DNA from: Sphingobium sp. AP50
GTDB lineage: Bacteria > Pseudomonadota > Alphaproteobacteria > Sphingomonadales > Sphingomonadaceae
DNA: 64,000 nucleotides
Direction of reading: 5' to 3'
Assembly (NCBI RefSeq): GCF_900109095.1
Contig: NZ_FNYZ01000019.1
Coordinates: forward strand, 1 to 64,000
In this document: positions 53,930 through 62,980 of the stretch, piece after piece
How positions within the stretch are numbered: position 1 is the stretch's first letter
Layout of the letters: each line of letters begins with the position of its first letter
The notes under the pieces: generated by a model
Told to the model about the DNA's origin: nothing
Database searches by the model: none
Seen by the model: only the letters and a program-made list of their open reading frames with translations
Translations under genes and position numbers: made by a program

Positions 53930-56653
53930 ATGCGTTACAATGAAGAAGGACTACGCCGCCTGCTGATGGCGGGGACTGCCGGCGCCGCTCTGGTGCTGTC
54001 GCTCGCCACTCCGTCTATCGCCATGGCGCAGGACGCCGCGCCTGCCGCCGCCGATGAAGCTGTCGAAGAAGCGGCCCCGGCCATTGTCGTCACCGGATCG
54101 CGCATTGACCGCAAGGGCTTCGAAGCGCCGACGCCGACCACCGTCATCGGTGAAACCGAACTGCGCCAGGGTGCTCGTCCCAGCATCGCGCAGGTTCTGA
54201 ACGACCTGCCGCAGTTCCGCGCGACCCAGTCGCCGGCCAGCACCGTCGCCAACACCAATTCCTCCTCCTCGGCAATGGACCTTCGCGGTCTGGGCGTCAC
54301 CCGCACGCTGACCCTGCTGAACAACCGCCGCTTCACCGGCTCGTCCGACCTTAACACCGTGCCGCAGGGTCTGGTGAAGCGGGTCGAAGTCGTCACCGGC
54401 GGCGCATCGGCGGCCTGGGGTTCGGGCGCGATCGGCGGCGTGGTCAACATCATCTTGGACGATGATCTGGAAGGCCTGACGCTGGGCGCCCAGAATGGCC
54501 TGTCCTCGCGCGGCGACGGCTATCGCTACAGCCTCGACGCCACCTTCGGCACCAAGTTCGCTGATGGCCGCGGTCACTTCATGATCGGCGGCGAATATCA
54601 GAAGGATGACGGCATTCTCGATCGCAATTCGCGCAAGAATGTCGGCAGCGCCAACCTCTTCTCACCGACCGATGGCGACCATGACTATATTCTGGTCCGC
54701 GACGTCAACGCTTCGACCACCAGCCTGGGTGGCCTGATCACCTCGGGCACGCTGAAGGGTCAGACCTTCAATTCGGACGGCACGCTGCGCGACTTCCAAT
54801 ATGGCAGCCAGATCAGCGGTTCGACCATGGTCGGCGGCGAAGGCGTCGCCACCAACGACGAATATTCGCTGACCAACCCCTATCAGCGCGTCAACAGCTA
54901 TGCCCGCGCCAGCTTCGAAGTGGGCGACGCCACCTTCTGGGCGGACGGCAGCTACAGCCGCATCTGGGCGAAATATCCCTTCTATGCGGAAAGCGGCACC
55001 TACACCCTGTCGGCGACCAACCCCTATCTGTCGTCGGACATCCAGAGCCAGTTGGCCGCTGCCAAGGAAACCACCGTCAAGGTCGGCCGCGTGTTCGAGG
55101 ATTATGGTTATCGGACCTTCGGCTATTATCGCCAGAATATCGAAGGCGCGATCGGCGTCGACGGCAGCTTCGCGGACGGCAAGTGGCGCTATTCGGCTTA
55201 TTACAGCCATGGCGAAAACCGCAACATGCAGAGCTATGACAACCAGATCAACGGCACGAAGCTGAGCAACGCGCTTGACGCGGTGACGGATTCGAGCGGC
55301 AATATCGTTTGCCGTGTCACCCTGACCAACGCCAATTCGGGCTGCTCGCCGCTCAATATCCTGGGCACCGGCACTGCCAGCCAAGCCGCGATCGACTATG
55401 TCTTCGGCGACGTCGCCAAGGTCATCTACACGACCAAGCTCGACACCACCGGCGCCAGCCTTCGCGGTGATCCCTTCTCCACCTGGGCCGGCCCGGTTTC
55501 GGTCGCCTTTGGTGCCGAAGCACGCTGGGAAGAACAGGTCACCAACAGCCTCGACGCCACCTCGGCAGCCGGCGGGTTCAGCCGGTTCAACTTCTCGCCG
55601 CTTAATGGTGGGTTCAACGTGCAGGAAGGCTTCGCCGAAGTCGCCCTCCCGCTGCTGGATCAGCCCTTCAGCAAGCTTGATGTCAATGGCGCGGCCCGGT
55701 ACAGCCGCTACAGCACCAGCGGTGGCATCTGGTCTTGGAAGCTGGGTCTGACCGACCGCATCTTCGACAACCTGCTGATCCGTGCGTCGCGTTCGCGTGA
55801 CATTCGTTCGGGCAGCCTGGCCGAACTCTACACCACCAGCACGACCAGCTTCACCACGGTTGCCGAAATCGATGATGAGGGTAAGAGCCACACCTATTCC
55901 GTCACCCGCTATGGCGGCGGCAACGCGAACCTGAAGCCCGAAATCGGCAGCACGCTGACTCTGGGCGCGGTGTTCACGCCGACCTTCCTGCCGGGCTTCA
56001 ATCTGTCGGTCGACTATTATAACATCAAGCTGAAGGACGCGATCACCTCGCTCGGCGCGCAGGATGTGATCACCGGTTGTGCCGGTGGGAACGACAATCT
56101 GTGCAGCCAGATCGTTCGCGACAGCGACGGTGCGCCCACGACCATCTACACCACCTATATCAACCTGGCCGAGTACAGGACCAGCGGTGTGGACGTCGAA
56201 GCCAGCTATACCCTGCCGCTCAGCAAGGTCAGCAGTGGTATGGGTGGCACGATGCGCTTCCGTGGCCTCGCCACCTATGTCGACAAGGTGCTGATCAACG
56301 ATGGCAAGACCACCGTCGATCGGGCCGGCGACGTGGGTGACAATGTCAGCTTCGGCACGCCGCACTGGCGCGCCACGGGCTCGATCAACTACACCAATCA
56401 GGATGTGTCGATCGATGCCCGCGTTCGCTATGTCGGCGGCGGCAAGTTCAACCATGCGCTGGACATCGCCAACAATGACATCGCGGCTCGCGTCTATGTC
56501 GACCTGGGCGGTCAGGTGAACATCGACAAGTTCACCCTGTTCGCCAACGTCAACAACCTGTTCGATCGCGATCCGCCGCTGACCACTTATGGCGCGATCC
56601 ACTATGACACGATCGGCCGTTACATGACTGTCGGCGCGAAGGTTCGCTTCTGA
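53930..56653 (+). CDS. TonB-dependent outer-membrane receptor
   Basis: 907 residues, full length. Signal peptide through IAMAQ (1-34), an Ala/Glu-rich linker, TonB box AIVVTGSRIDRKGF, a plug with SIAQVLNDLPQFRA and GLGVTRTLTLLNNRR, and VEVVTGGASAAWGSGAIGG closing it. The barrel ends VGAKVRF. AAGGGGAC upstream. The plug signature is that of the sphingomonad/xanthomonad oligosaccharide- or peptide-type receptors. The serine hydrolase before it suggests peptide ligands, which is inference. Confidence 0.93.
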   Translation: MRYNEEGLRRLLMAGTAGAALVLSLATPSIAMAQDAAPAAADEAVEEAAPAIVVTGSRIDRKGFEAPTPTTVIGETELRQGARPSIAQVLNDLPQFRATQSPASTVANTNSSSSAMDLRGLGVTRTLTLLNNRRFTGSSDLNTVPQGLVKRVEVVTGGASAAWGSGAIGGVVNIILDDDLEGLTLGAQNGLSSRGDGYRYSLDATFGTKFADGRGHFMIGGEYQKDDGILDRNSRKNVGSANLFSPTDGDHDYILVRDVNASTTSLGGLITSGTLKGQTFNSDGTLRDFQYGSQISGSTMVGGEGVATNDEYSLTNPYQRVNSYARASFEVGDATFWADGSYSRIWAKYPFYAESGTYTLSATNPYLSSDIQSQLAAAKETTVKVGRVFEDYGYRTFGYYRQNIEGAIGVDGSFADGKWRYSAYYSHGENRNMQSYDNQINGTKLSNALDAVTDSSGNIVCRVTLTNANSGCSPLNILGTGTASQAAIDYVFGDVAKVIYTTKLDTTGASLRGDPFSTWAGPVSVAFGAEARWEEQVTNSLDATSAAGGFSRFNFSPLNGGFNVQEGFAEVALPLLDQPFSKLDVNGAARYSRYSTSGGIWSWKLGLTDRIFDNLLIRASRSRDIRSGSLAELYTTSTTSFTTVAEIDDEGKSHTYSVTRYGGGNANLKPEIGSTLTLGAVFTPTFLPGFNLSVDYYNIKLKDAITSLGAQDVITGCAGGNDNLCSQIVRDSDGAPTTIYTTYINLAEYRTSGVDVEASYTLPLSKVSSGMGGTMRFRGLATYVDKVLINDGKTTVDRAGDVGDNVSFGTPHWRATGSINYTNQDVSIDARVRYVGGGKFNHALDIANNDIAARVYVDLGGQVNIDKFTLFANVNNLFDRDPPLTTYGAIHYDTIGRYMTVGAKVRF

Positions 56654-56676
56654 TCCTGACTGTCGAATAAAAAAGG

Positions 56677-56710
56677 AAAGGGCGGCGTGTCGCAGGACGC
56701 GCCGCCCTTT
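56677..56710 (+). terminator. Terminator after TonB receptor
   Basis: AAAGGGCGGCG and CGCCGCCCTTT pair around a 12-base loop, starting 24 bases after the receptor stop. Confidence 0.85.
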
Positions 56711-56780
56711 GCGCTATCTGGCAGATTGGATTTGATAATTTCCCACCGGCACGCATTATGCGACCTCCAGCCGGAGCAGC

Positions 56781-57929
56781 ATGACCTTGCCTGAACAGAC
56801 TCTCTCGACGCTTTCCACCCCCGCCCTGATCCTCGACGCCGACCGGATGGACTGCAATATCGCGCGTCTGCGGGGTCGTCTGGACGGACTGGGCGTGAAC
56901 CTGCGTCCGCACCTCAAAACCGCCAAGTCGGTCGACGTCGCGCATCGTCTGATGACCACGCCGCACGGACCGGCCACCGTATCGACGCTGCGTGAAGCGC
57001 AATTGTTCGCGCAGGCCGGGGTGCGCGACATCATCTACGCGGTCGGGATCAGCCCCGACAAGCTGCCCGCCATATTGGCGCTGAAAGCCGAAGGCGTCGA
57101 CATTGCCGTCGTGCTCGATTCCGTGGAGCAAGCGCAGGCCGTGGCCCGTGCATCGCGGGATGCAGGCGTCGCTATCCCCGCCCTGATCGAAGTGGATTGC
57201 GACGGCCATCGATCGGGCGTCCGGCCGGATGATCATGACGCACAGCTTGCCATCGCGTCGGCTCTGGCGGACGGCGCGGAACTGCGCGGCGTGCTGACCC
57301 ATGCCGGTGGCAGCTATGGCGCACGCAGCGATGAAGCCTTGCGCGCCTGCGCGGAGGAAGAAAGGCTGGCGGTCGTGTCCACGGCGGACTGGCTGCGGGC
57401 CAAAGGCTTTTCCTGCCCGGTCGTCAGCGTGGGATCGACGCCGACCGCCCATTTCGGCACCAGCTTCGACGGCGTGACGGAAGTCCGGGCCGGAGTATTC
57501 GTCTTCTTCGATCTGGTGATGGCCGGGATCGGCGTGTGCACGGTCGATGATATTGCCCTGTCGCTTCTGTCCACCGTCATCGGTCATCAGCGCGAAAAGG
57601 GATGGATATTGGTGGATGCCGGCTGGATGGCGCTGTCCCGCGATCGGGGTACGGCCCGGCAGGCGGTGGATCAGGGCTATGGTCTGGTCTGCGATCAACA
57701 TGGTCGCCCCTTCGGCGATCTGATCGTGGCGGATGCCAATCAGGAACATGGCATATTGGCGCTGCGGCCCGGCTCCAGCGGGACGCTGCCCGATCTTGCG
57801 ATTGGGGACAGGGTTCGCATCCTTCCCAATCACGCCTGCGCGACCGGCGCCCAGCATGATCGCTATCATGTCCTGTCGGGCGGGACTCAATCGATAGAGG
57901 CCGTCTGGCCAAGATTTGGAGGCTGGTGA
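56781..57929 (+). CDS. D-serine dehydratase / D-threonine aldolase-like PLP enzyme
   Basis: 382 residues of the alanine-racemase-N (fold III) PLP group. PLP Lys46 in RPHLKTAKS. The C-terminal domain carries PNHACATGAQHD, the His/Cys metal site typical of eukaryotic-type D-serine dehydratases. It deaminates or cleaves D-3-hydroxy amino acids, giving an enamine intermediate when it acts as a dehydratase. CGGAGCAGC gives a ribosome site before the ATG. Its stop overlaps the start of the RidA gene by one base, and RidA hydrolyses such enamines, so the pair makes chemical sense. Confidence 0.87.
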   Translation: MTLPEQTLSTLSTPALILDADRMDCNIARLRGRLDGLGVNLRPHLKTAKSVDVAHRLMTTPHGPATVSTLREAQLFAQAGVRDIIYAVGISPDKLPAILALKAEGVDIAVVLDSVEQAQAVARASRDAGVAIPALIEVDCDGHRSGVRPDDHDAQLAIASALADGAELRGVLTHAGGSYGARSDEALRACAEEERLAVVSTADWLRAKGFSCPVVSVGSTPTAHFGTSFDGVTEVRAGVFVFFDLVMAGIGVCTVDDIALSLLSTVIGHQREKGWILVDAGWMALSRDRGTARQAVDQGYGLVCDQHGRPFGDLIVADANQEHGILALRPGSSGTLPDLAIGDRVRILPNHACATGAQHDRYHVLSGGTQSIEAVWPRFGGW

Positions 57930-58318
57930 TGCAGGTCGAGACTATCTCAACAGCCGATGCGCCGCAGCCCGCCGGCCATTATGCGCAGGCGACCCGCGCC
58001 AATGGCTTCGTCTTCATATCCGGCCAGTTGCCCGTCGATCCGGCCGTCGGGATACGGGCGGACCTGAGCTTCGACGATCAGGCAAGGCTGGCGATCGGCA
58101 ACATGCTGGCCATCCTGTCCGCCGCCGGCAGCGATCCCGGCCAGCTCGCGCGCGTGACCGCCTATATTGTCGGCGTCGAAAACTGGCCGGCCTTCAACGC
58201 TGTCTATGCCGCCATGCTGCCCGATGCGCGGCCGGCGCGGACCGTAGTGCCGGTCGCCGAACTCCACCATGGCTGTCTGGTCGAAATCGACGCAATCGCT
58301 TTGGCATCCGGCGACTGA
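57929..58318 (+). CDS. RidA-family enamine/imine deaminase
   Basis: 129 residues from the ATG at 57929, with TTGGAGG upstream. RidA/YjgF fold: HYAQATRANGFVFISGQLPV, NMLAILSAAGSDPGQLARVT and VEIDAIAL. The usual Arg near 105 is in the DARPARTVVP region. It removes reactive enamines or imines from PLP enzymes by hydrolysis. It is joined by a TGATG overlap to the D-serine dehydratase-like gene. It is distinct from RutC (59149-59532), which is a second RidA-family protein. Confidence 0.87.
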   Translation: MQVETISTADAPQPAGHYAQATRANGFVFISGQLPVDPAVGIRADLSFDDQARLAIGNMLAILSAAGSDPGQLARVTAYIVGVENWPAFNAVYAAMLPDARPARTVVPVAELHHGCLVEIDAIALASGD

Positions 58319-58334
58319 TCTTTCTGCCCGCGCG

Positions 58335-58357
58335 ATGATGAGCCAGCCATTCATCAT
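58335..58357. promoter_or_regulatory. Inverted repeat before rutB
   Basis: ATGATGA and TCATCAT are perfect 7-base arms with a 9-base spacer, in the 102-base gap between the RidA gene and rutB. It could be an operator for the rut genes. It does not look like the known E. coli RutR site. Confidence 0.4.
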
Positions 58358-58420
58358 GGTTGCGCTTGCATCTGCCCTGCCATTGGGGAAAGTTGCCTTC
58401 CTGTCCAGGGAGATCGCCCC

Positions 58421-59149
58421 ATGTCCGTCGCCATCACCCCGCCATCGACCGGCTCGACCAGCGTGATACTGTCCGCGCGGCCGGAACCGGTCCGGGTCGA
58501 CCCGGCGAGCAGCGCCGTGATCGTCATCGACATGCAAAATGCCTACGCCTCGCCGGGCGGTTATGTCGATCTGGCGGGCTTTGACATTGGCGGCGCGGCC
58601 AACGTGATCGGCCGGATCGCGCAGGTGCTGGACGTGGCGCGGGGTGCTGGCATGCCGGTCGTCTATCTGCAAAATGGCTGGGACGGCGATTATGTCGAGG
58701 CGGGCGGTCCCGGATCGCCCAACTGGCACAAATCGAACGCGCTCAAGACCATGCGCGCCCGGCCGGAACTACAGGGGCAATTTCTGGCGCGCGGAGGCTG
58801 GGATTATGAACTGGTCGATGCGCTCACGCCCAAGCCCGGCGACATCCGCGTGCACAAGACCCGCTATAGCGCCTTCTTCAACAGCCAACTCGACAGCGTG
58901 CTGCGCGCGCGGGGCGTGCGCACCCTGATCTTCGTCGGCATCGCCAGCAATGTCTGCGTCGAATCGACGCTGCGCGACGCCTTCCACCTCGAATATTTCA
59001 GCGTCATGCTGGACGATGCCACCCATCATCTGGGGCCGGATTTCGTCCATCAGGCAACGCTCTACAATGTCGAGAAATTCTTTGGCTGGGTCAGCAGTGT
59101 CGCGGATTTCTGCGGCAGCATAGGCCAGTTGCCGCAAGGAGACGCCTGA
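58421..59149 (+). CDS. rutB: Ureidoacrylate amidohydrolase RutB
   Basis: 242 residues, isochorismatase-like cysteine hydrolase. Catalytic triad Asp37 (VIDMQNAY), Lys146 (VHKTRYSAF) and Cys179 (ASNVCVES). GGPGSPNWHKSNALKTMR and FFGWVSSVADFC closely follow E. coli RutB. It hydrolyses (peroxy)ureidoacrylate, the product of RutA ring opening of uracil, to aminoacrylate with release of carbamate. AGGGAG lies 8 bases before the ATG. First of four tightly packed rut genes: its stop overlaps the rutC start. Confidence 0.94.
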   Translation: MSVAITPPSTGSTSVILSARPEPVRVDPASSAVIVIDMQNAYASPGGYVDLAGFDIGGAANVIGRIAQVLDVARGAGMPVVYLQNGWDGDYVEAGGPGSPNWHKSNALKTMRARPELQGQFLARGGWDYELVDALTPKPGDIRVHKTRYSAFFNSQLDSVLRARGVRTLIFVGIASNVCVESTLRDAFHLEYFSVMLDDATHHLGPDFVHQATLYNVEKFFGWVSSVADFCGSIGQLPQGDA

Positions 59150-59532
59150 TGCCGTTCGAACCGATCAATCCGCCGCAATTCCCGACGCCGATCGCGCCTT
59201 ATTCGGCCGGGGCGAAGGCGGGGAACACCGTCTATGTCTCCGGCGTGCTGGCCTTGGGGGAGGGCGGCGCGGTGCTGCATGTGGGCGACGCCGGCGCCCA
59301 GACCCGCCATGTGCTCGACGTGATCAAGGTAACGCTGGAAGCCGCCGGTGCCAGTCTGGAGGATGTGGCGATGAACCATATCTTCCTCAAGGATCTGGCC
59401 GATTATGCCGCGTTCAACAGCGTCTATGCCGACTATTTCCCTGGCGCAAAGCCCGCTCGCTACTGCATCCGCGCCGATCTGGTGAAGCCCGACTGTTTGG
59501 TCGAAATAGCTTCGGTCGCGCACATTGGCTGA
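59149..59532 (+). CDS. rutC: Aminoacrylate deaminase RutC
   Basis: 127 residues, RidA family. Starts MPFEPINPPQ and contains PYSAGAKAGNTVYVSGVLAL, FLKDLADYAAFNSVY and PARYCIRADLVKPDCLVEI as in E. coli RutC. It acts on 3-aminoacrylate in uracil breakdown. Its ATG overlaps the rutB stop by one base (TGATG), and its own end overlaps the rutD start by 8 bases. In context the assignment is firm. Confidence 0.93.
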   Translation: MPFEPINPPQFPTPIAPYSAGAKAGNTVYVSGVLALGEGGAVLHVGDAGAQTRHVLDVIKVTLEAAGASLEDVAMNHIFLKDLADYAAFNSVYADYFPGAKPARYCIRADLVKPDCLVEIASVAHIG

Positions 59533-60310
59533 GGCGGCAGGGCTCTATTATGAGGAACATGGCGCGCCCGACGCGCCGCCGCTGATCCTGTCGAGCGGGC
59601 TGGGCGGATCGGCAAGCTATTGGGCGCCCAATATAGCCGCGCTCAGCCAGCATTTTCGCGTCATCGCTTATGACCATCGCGGGACGGGTCGCAGCGACCG
59701 GGCCTTGCCCGATGTCGTGAGCGTCGATGATTTTGCAGACGATATTCTGGCGTTGATGGATGCACTCGGCATTGCACGCGCGCATATCATAGGTCATGCG
59801 GCGGGAGGCGTGGCGGGCCTCGCACTCGCGCTCAAGGCGCCGGAGCGGCTCGACCGATTGGTGGTGGTGAATGGCTGGGCCAAGGCCGATCCGCATTTTC
59901 TGCGATGTTTCGAAGCACGGCTCAACCTGCTGCGTCACTCTGGCGTGGAGGCGTTTCTGCGCGCCCAGCCGATCTTCCTCTATCCTGCCGGGTGGATCAG
60001 TACACATACGCAAGAACTTGATGCAGAACTGCCGCATCAATTGGCCAGCTTTCCCGGTGCGGCAACGATGGAAAAGCGGATTGCGGCGCTGGCGGTGTTC
60101 GACGTAACCGGGAAACTTCGGCACCTGACGAAACGGGTTCTTGTATTAGCGACGGCGGATGACATGCTCGTCCCCAGCGTGGCTGGCTGGGGCTTGTCTC
60201 GTGAGTTGGGCGGCGCGCCGTTGGTGACGATGGAGTGGGGCGGTCATGCCTGCAATGTAACAGACACAAAATGGTTTAATCACCATGTCCTCGATTTTCT
60301 CAGGAGCTGA
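59525..60310 (+). CDS. rutD: RutD, alpha/beta-hydrolase of the uracil pathway
   Basis: 261 residues from a TTG start inside the end of rutC. Alpha/beta-hydrolase fold: LILSSGLGGSASYWAPN, YDHRGTGRSD, then the elbow GHAAGG where Ala92 stands at the usual Ser nucleophile place. A later Asp (TADDMLVPS) and His (GGHACNVTD) are kept. As far as I recall, E. coli RutD also lacks Ser at this point (GHALGA). VNGWAKADPHFLRCF and FLYPAGWIS are RutD-like. Proposed aminoacrylate hydrolase. It lies 5 bases before rutA. Confidence 0.9.
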   Translation: MAEAAGLYYEEHGAPDAPPLILSSGLGGSASYWAPNIAALSQHFRVIAYDHRGTGRSDRALPDVVSVDDFADDILALMDALGIARAHIIGHAAGGVAGLALALKAPERLDRLVVVNGWAKADPHFLRCFEARLNLLRHSGVEAFLRAQPIFLYPAGWISTHTQELDAELPHQLASFPGAATMEKRIAALAVFDVTGKLRHLTKRVLVLATADDMLVPSVAGWGLSRELGGAPLVTMEWGGHACNVTDTKWFNHHVLDFLRS

Positions 60311-60315
60311 AAACC

Positions 60316-61383
60316 ATGCAGGTCGGCGTCTTCATCCCCATCAACAATAATGGCTGGCTGATTTCGGAGAATGCGCCCCAGTACAAACCCAGTTTCGACC
60401 TCAACAAGGAGATCGCGCTGCGGGCGGAGAAGCATGGGCTCGACTTCCTGCTGTCGATGATCAAGCTGCGCGGCTTTGGCGGGAAGACCGAATTCTGGGA
60501 ATATGGCCTCGAAAGCTTCACCCTGATGGCGGGCATCGCTGCCGTTACCGAGAAGATTAAGATCTTCGCGACCTGCCCCACGCTCATCATCCCGCCGGCC
60601 TTCGCCGCGCGCATGTGCAATACCATCGACAGCATCAGCCATGGCCGTTTCGGCCTGAACCTCATCACCGGCTGGCAGCCGCCCGAATATACGCAGATGG
60701 GCCTGTGGCCGGGGGAAGAGCATTTCCGCAACCGCTACACGATGCTGGACGAATATGCCCAGATCCTGCGCGAATTGTGGGAAAGCGGAACGTCGGACTT
60801 CAAAGGCCAATATTACACGATGGACGATTGCCGCGTCTGGCCACAGCCGACCGGCGACATGAAGATCATCTGCGCGGGATCATCCGATGCGGGTCTCGCC
60901 TTCTCCGCCAAATGGGCCGACTATGCCTTCTGCCTTGGCAAGGGCGTCAACACGCCGACCGCTTTCGCCTTCAACAATGACCGGCTTGCCGCCGCCACGG
61001 CGAAGACGGGGCGCGACGTGCAGGTGTTCGTCCTCGTCATGGTGATCGCCGCCGAAACGGACGAGGAAGCGATGGCCAAGTGGAAAAGCTATAATGACGG
61101 CGTGGACATCGACGCCATCGCCTGGCTGGCGGAACAGGGCGCCAAGGATCAGGTCAACAGCGACACGAATGTCCGTCAGCTTGCCGCGCCCGAAGGGGCG
61201 GTGAACATCAATATGGGCACGCTGGTCGGCAGCTATGCCAGCATCGCCCGCATGCTGGACGAGATGGCGGAGGTACCCAATACCGGCGGCGTCCTGCTGA
61301 CCTTCGACGATTTTCTGGAAGGGGTCGATGCCTTCGGCACCCATATCCAGCCCCTGATGAAGAGCCGGGCCCATATCGGCTGA
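60316..61383 (+). CDS. rutA: Pyrimidine monooxygenase RutA
   Basis: 355 residues of the bacterial luciferase-like FMN family. MQVGVFIPINNNGWLIS at the start, FATCPTLIIPPAFAARM, and the RutA-typical NLITGWQPPEYTQMGLWPG. It opens the uracil ring with oxygen and reduced FMN. CAGGAG before the ATG. In E. coli rutA is first, while here it is last (rutB-C-D-A). The flavin reductase RutF, the reductase RutE and the uracil permease RutG are not in the window. A terminator follows directly. Confidence 0.95.
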   Translation: MQVGVFIPINNNGWLISENAPQYKPSFDLNKEIALRAEKHGLDFLLSMIKLRGFGGKTEFWEYGLESFTLMAGIAAVTEKIKIFATCPTLIIPPAFAARMCNTIDSISHGRFGLNLITGWQPPEYTQMGLWPGEEHFRNRYTMLDEYAQILRELWESGTSDFKGQYYTMDDCRVWPQPTGDMKIICAGSSDAGLAFSAKWADYAFCLGKGVNTPTAFAFNNDRLAAATAKTGRDVQVFVLVMVIAAETDEEAMAKWKSYNDGVDIDAIAWLAEQGAKDQVNSDTNVRQLAAPEGAVNINMGTLVGSYASIARMLDEMAEVPNTGGVLLTFDDFLEGVDAFGTHIQPLMKSRAHIG

Positions 61384-61385
61384 CG

Positions 61386-61426
61386 AAAAAGGGCCGATGC
61401 GGCATCATGCTGCACCGGCCCTTTTT
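61386..61426. terminator. Bidirectional terminator after rutA
   Basis: AAAAAGGGCCG and CGGCCCTTTTT close a hairpin with a partly paired 19-base interior. It lies between the rutA stop and the end of the convergent aldehyde dehydrogenase gene and has a T-run on both strands. Confidence 0.88.
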
Positions 61427-61447
61427 GCATCCCGAAGGCGTCTTGCG

Positions 61448-62866
61448 TCAGGCGTCTTCGAGCGCGACGATATTGACGATATGCGCCTGCGTATATTCCA
61501 GCAGGCCTGCTTCGCCCAGTTCGCCGCCCAGCCCGGATTGCTTCACGCCGCGGAACGGTATGTTCGCGTCGATCGCCAGATGCTGGTTGACCCAGACGGT
61601 ACCGGTGTCGATCTTCATCGCGATCTGGGTCGCACGCTCGACATCCTTGCCCCACACCGTCCCGGCCAGACCATAGTCGCTGTCATTGGCGCGTGCGATG
61701 ACATCGTCAATATTGTCATATTTCAGCACCGGCAGCACCGGGCCGAACTGTTCCTCCTGCACCAGCGGCGCATCCTCGGGCAGGTCGCGCACGATGGTCG
61801 GCGCGATGAAATAGCCCGGCCGGTCCATCGGCTCGCCACCGGCCAGCACCGTGCCGCGCGTCTTGGCATCGGCGATCAGGGCGCTGACCTTGTCGAACTG
61901 CATCTTGTTCTGCACCGGGCCGATGGTCGTGCCCTGCTTGGCGCCATCGTCGACGATCGCTTCGTTCGCCAGCTTCGCCAGCTCGTCGCAGAAATCGTCA
62001 TACATCGGGCTGGGCACATAGGCGCGCTTCACCGCCACGCAAATTTGCCCGGCGTTGGTCATCGCGCCCTGATAGACCTTCTTGGCGACCTGTCGCGCAT
62101 CGACATCGTCCAGTACGATCGCCGCGTCATTGCCGCCCAGTTCGAGCGTCACGCGCTTCACCGTCCCGGCGGACGATGCCATCACCTTCTTGCCGGTCGC
62201 GGTCGATCCGGTGAAGGCGACCTTGGCGATATCCTTATGTCCGGTCAGCAGCGGCCCCAGCTCATTCTGGTCGCAGACGATGTTCAGCACGCCGGCCGGC
62301 AGGATGTCCTTCGCCAGTTCGCCGAACAGCAGGGTGGTCAGCGGCGTCGTCGGCGCAGGCTTCGACACCATCGTATTGCCCGTCACCAATGCCGGCCCCA
62401 GCTTGTTCATCAGCAGGATCAGCGGGAAGTTCCATGGCGTGATCGACGCCACGACGCCCAGCGGCGTGCGATGTTCGACCACCTTGTTGCCGCCTTCGTC
62501 CTTCAGTATCTTGGGCTCCACCCGCATCGCGGCGAAGGCGCGCAGGGTGAAGACGCTGCCCATGATTTCATAGGCGGCCTGATCCAGCGGCTTGCCCTGT
62601 TCGGCGGTCAGCAGGCTGGCAAACTCGCCGATCCGGGCTTCCAGTGCGTCGGCGAGTCTGTTGGTCAGCGCGGCGCGTTCCTCGACCGGAGTCGCGGCCC
62701 AGCCGGGCTGCGCCTTCTTCGCCGCCGCGATCGCGCGCTCTGCCAGCGCCTCATCCGCCTTGGGGCAGGATGCGAAGGGCTGCGCTGTCGCCGGGTTCAC
62801 CACGTCGAACTGGCTGACGCCGGGCACCAACTCGCCGTCGATCAGCATCCGATAATCACGATCCAT
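61448..62866 (-). CDS. NAD(P)-dependent aldehyde dehydrogenase
   Basis: 472 residues from the ATG at 62866 with GGAGAG 6 bases upstream. Asn146 (PWNFP), Glu242 (LELGGND) and catalytic Cys276 (GQICVAVKR) are all present, and the family length is normal. The type is close to class-I/II semialdehyde and betaine/lactaldehyde dehydrogenases. Next to rutA it could oxidise malonic semialdehyde, but it is convergent with the rut genes. It shares a divergent promoter with a MarR regulator instead, so another aldehyde is equally likely. Confidence 0.9.
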   Translation of the reverse strand: MDRDYRMLIDGELVPGVSQFDVVNPATAQPFASCPKADEALAERAIAAAKKAQPGWAATPVEERAALTNRLADALEARIGEFASLLTAEQGKPLDQAAYEIMGSVFTLRAFAAMRVEPKILKDEGGNKVVEHRTPLGVVASITPWNFPLILLMNKLGPALVTGNTMVSKPAPTTPLTTLLFGELAKDILPAGVLNIVCDQNELGPLLTGHKDIAKVAFTGSTATGKKVMASSAGTVKRVTLELGGNDAAIVLDDVDARQVAKKVYQGAMTNAGQICVAVKRAYVPSPMYDDFCDELAKLANEAIVDDGAKQGTTIGPVQNKMQFDKVSALIADAKTRGTVLAGGEPMDRPGYFIAPTIVRDLPEDAPLVQEEQFGPVLPVLKYDNIDDVIARANDSDYGLAGTVWGKDVERATQIAMKIDTGTVWVNQHLAIDANIPFRGVKQSGLGGELGEAGLLEYTQAHIVNIVALEDA

Positions 62867-62936
62867 CTGTCGCTCTCCATTTATGCCGTGCACGTCATTG
62901 CCTATCGCAATTCCGCGTCGCTGGCTGTACCATATA

Positions 62937-62957
62937 TTTGTGCGCCAGGGATACAAT
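62937..62957. promoter_or_regulatory. MarR operator, copy 1
   Basis: A 21-base imperfect palindrome. Read on the minus strand: ATTGTATC-CCT-GGCGCACAA and a final A. It lies between the divergent aldehyde dehydrogenase and MarR starts and matches the site at 63436-63456 at 17 of 21 positions. Confidence 0.65.
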
Positions 62958-62980
62958 ATTGGCAAGGGATTAAAGTGGGG

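Noticed and set aside
58358..58420. Sigma-54 promoter before rutB
   Set aside because: Nitrogen control of rut genes would suggest one, and TTGGGGAAAGTTGCC looks tempting. The GG and GC elements are not 10 bases apart as needed.
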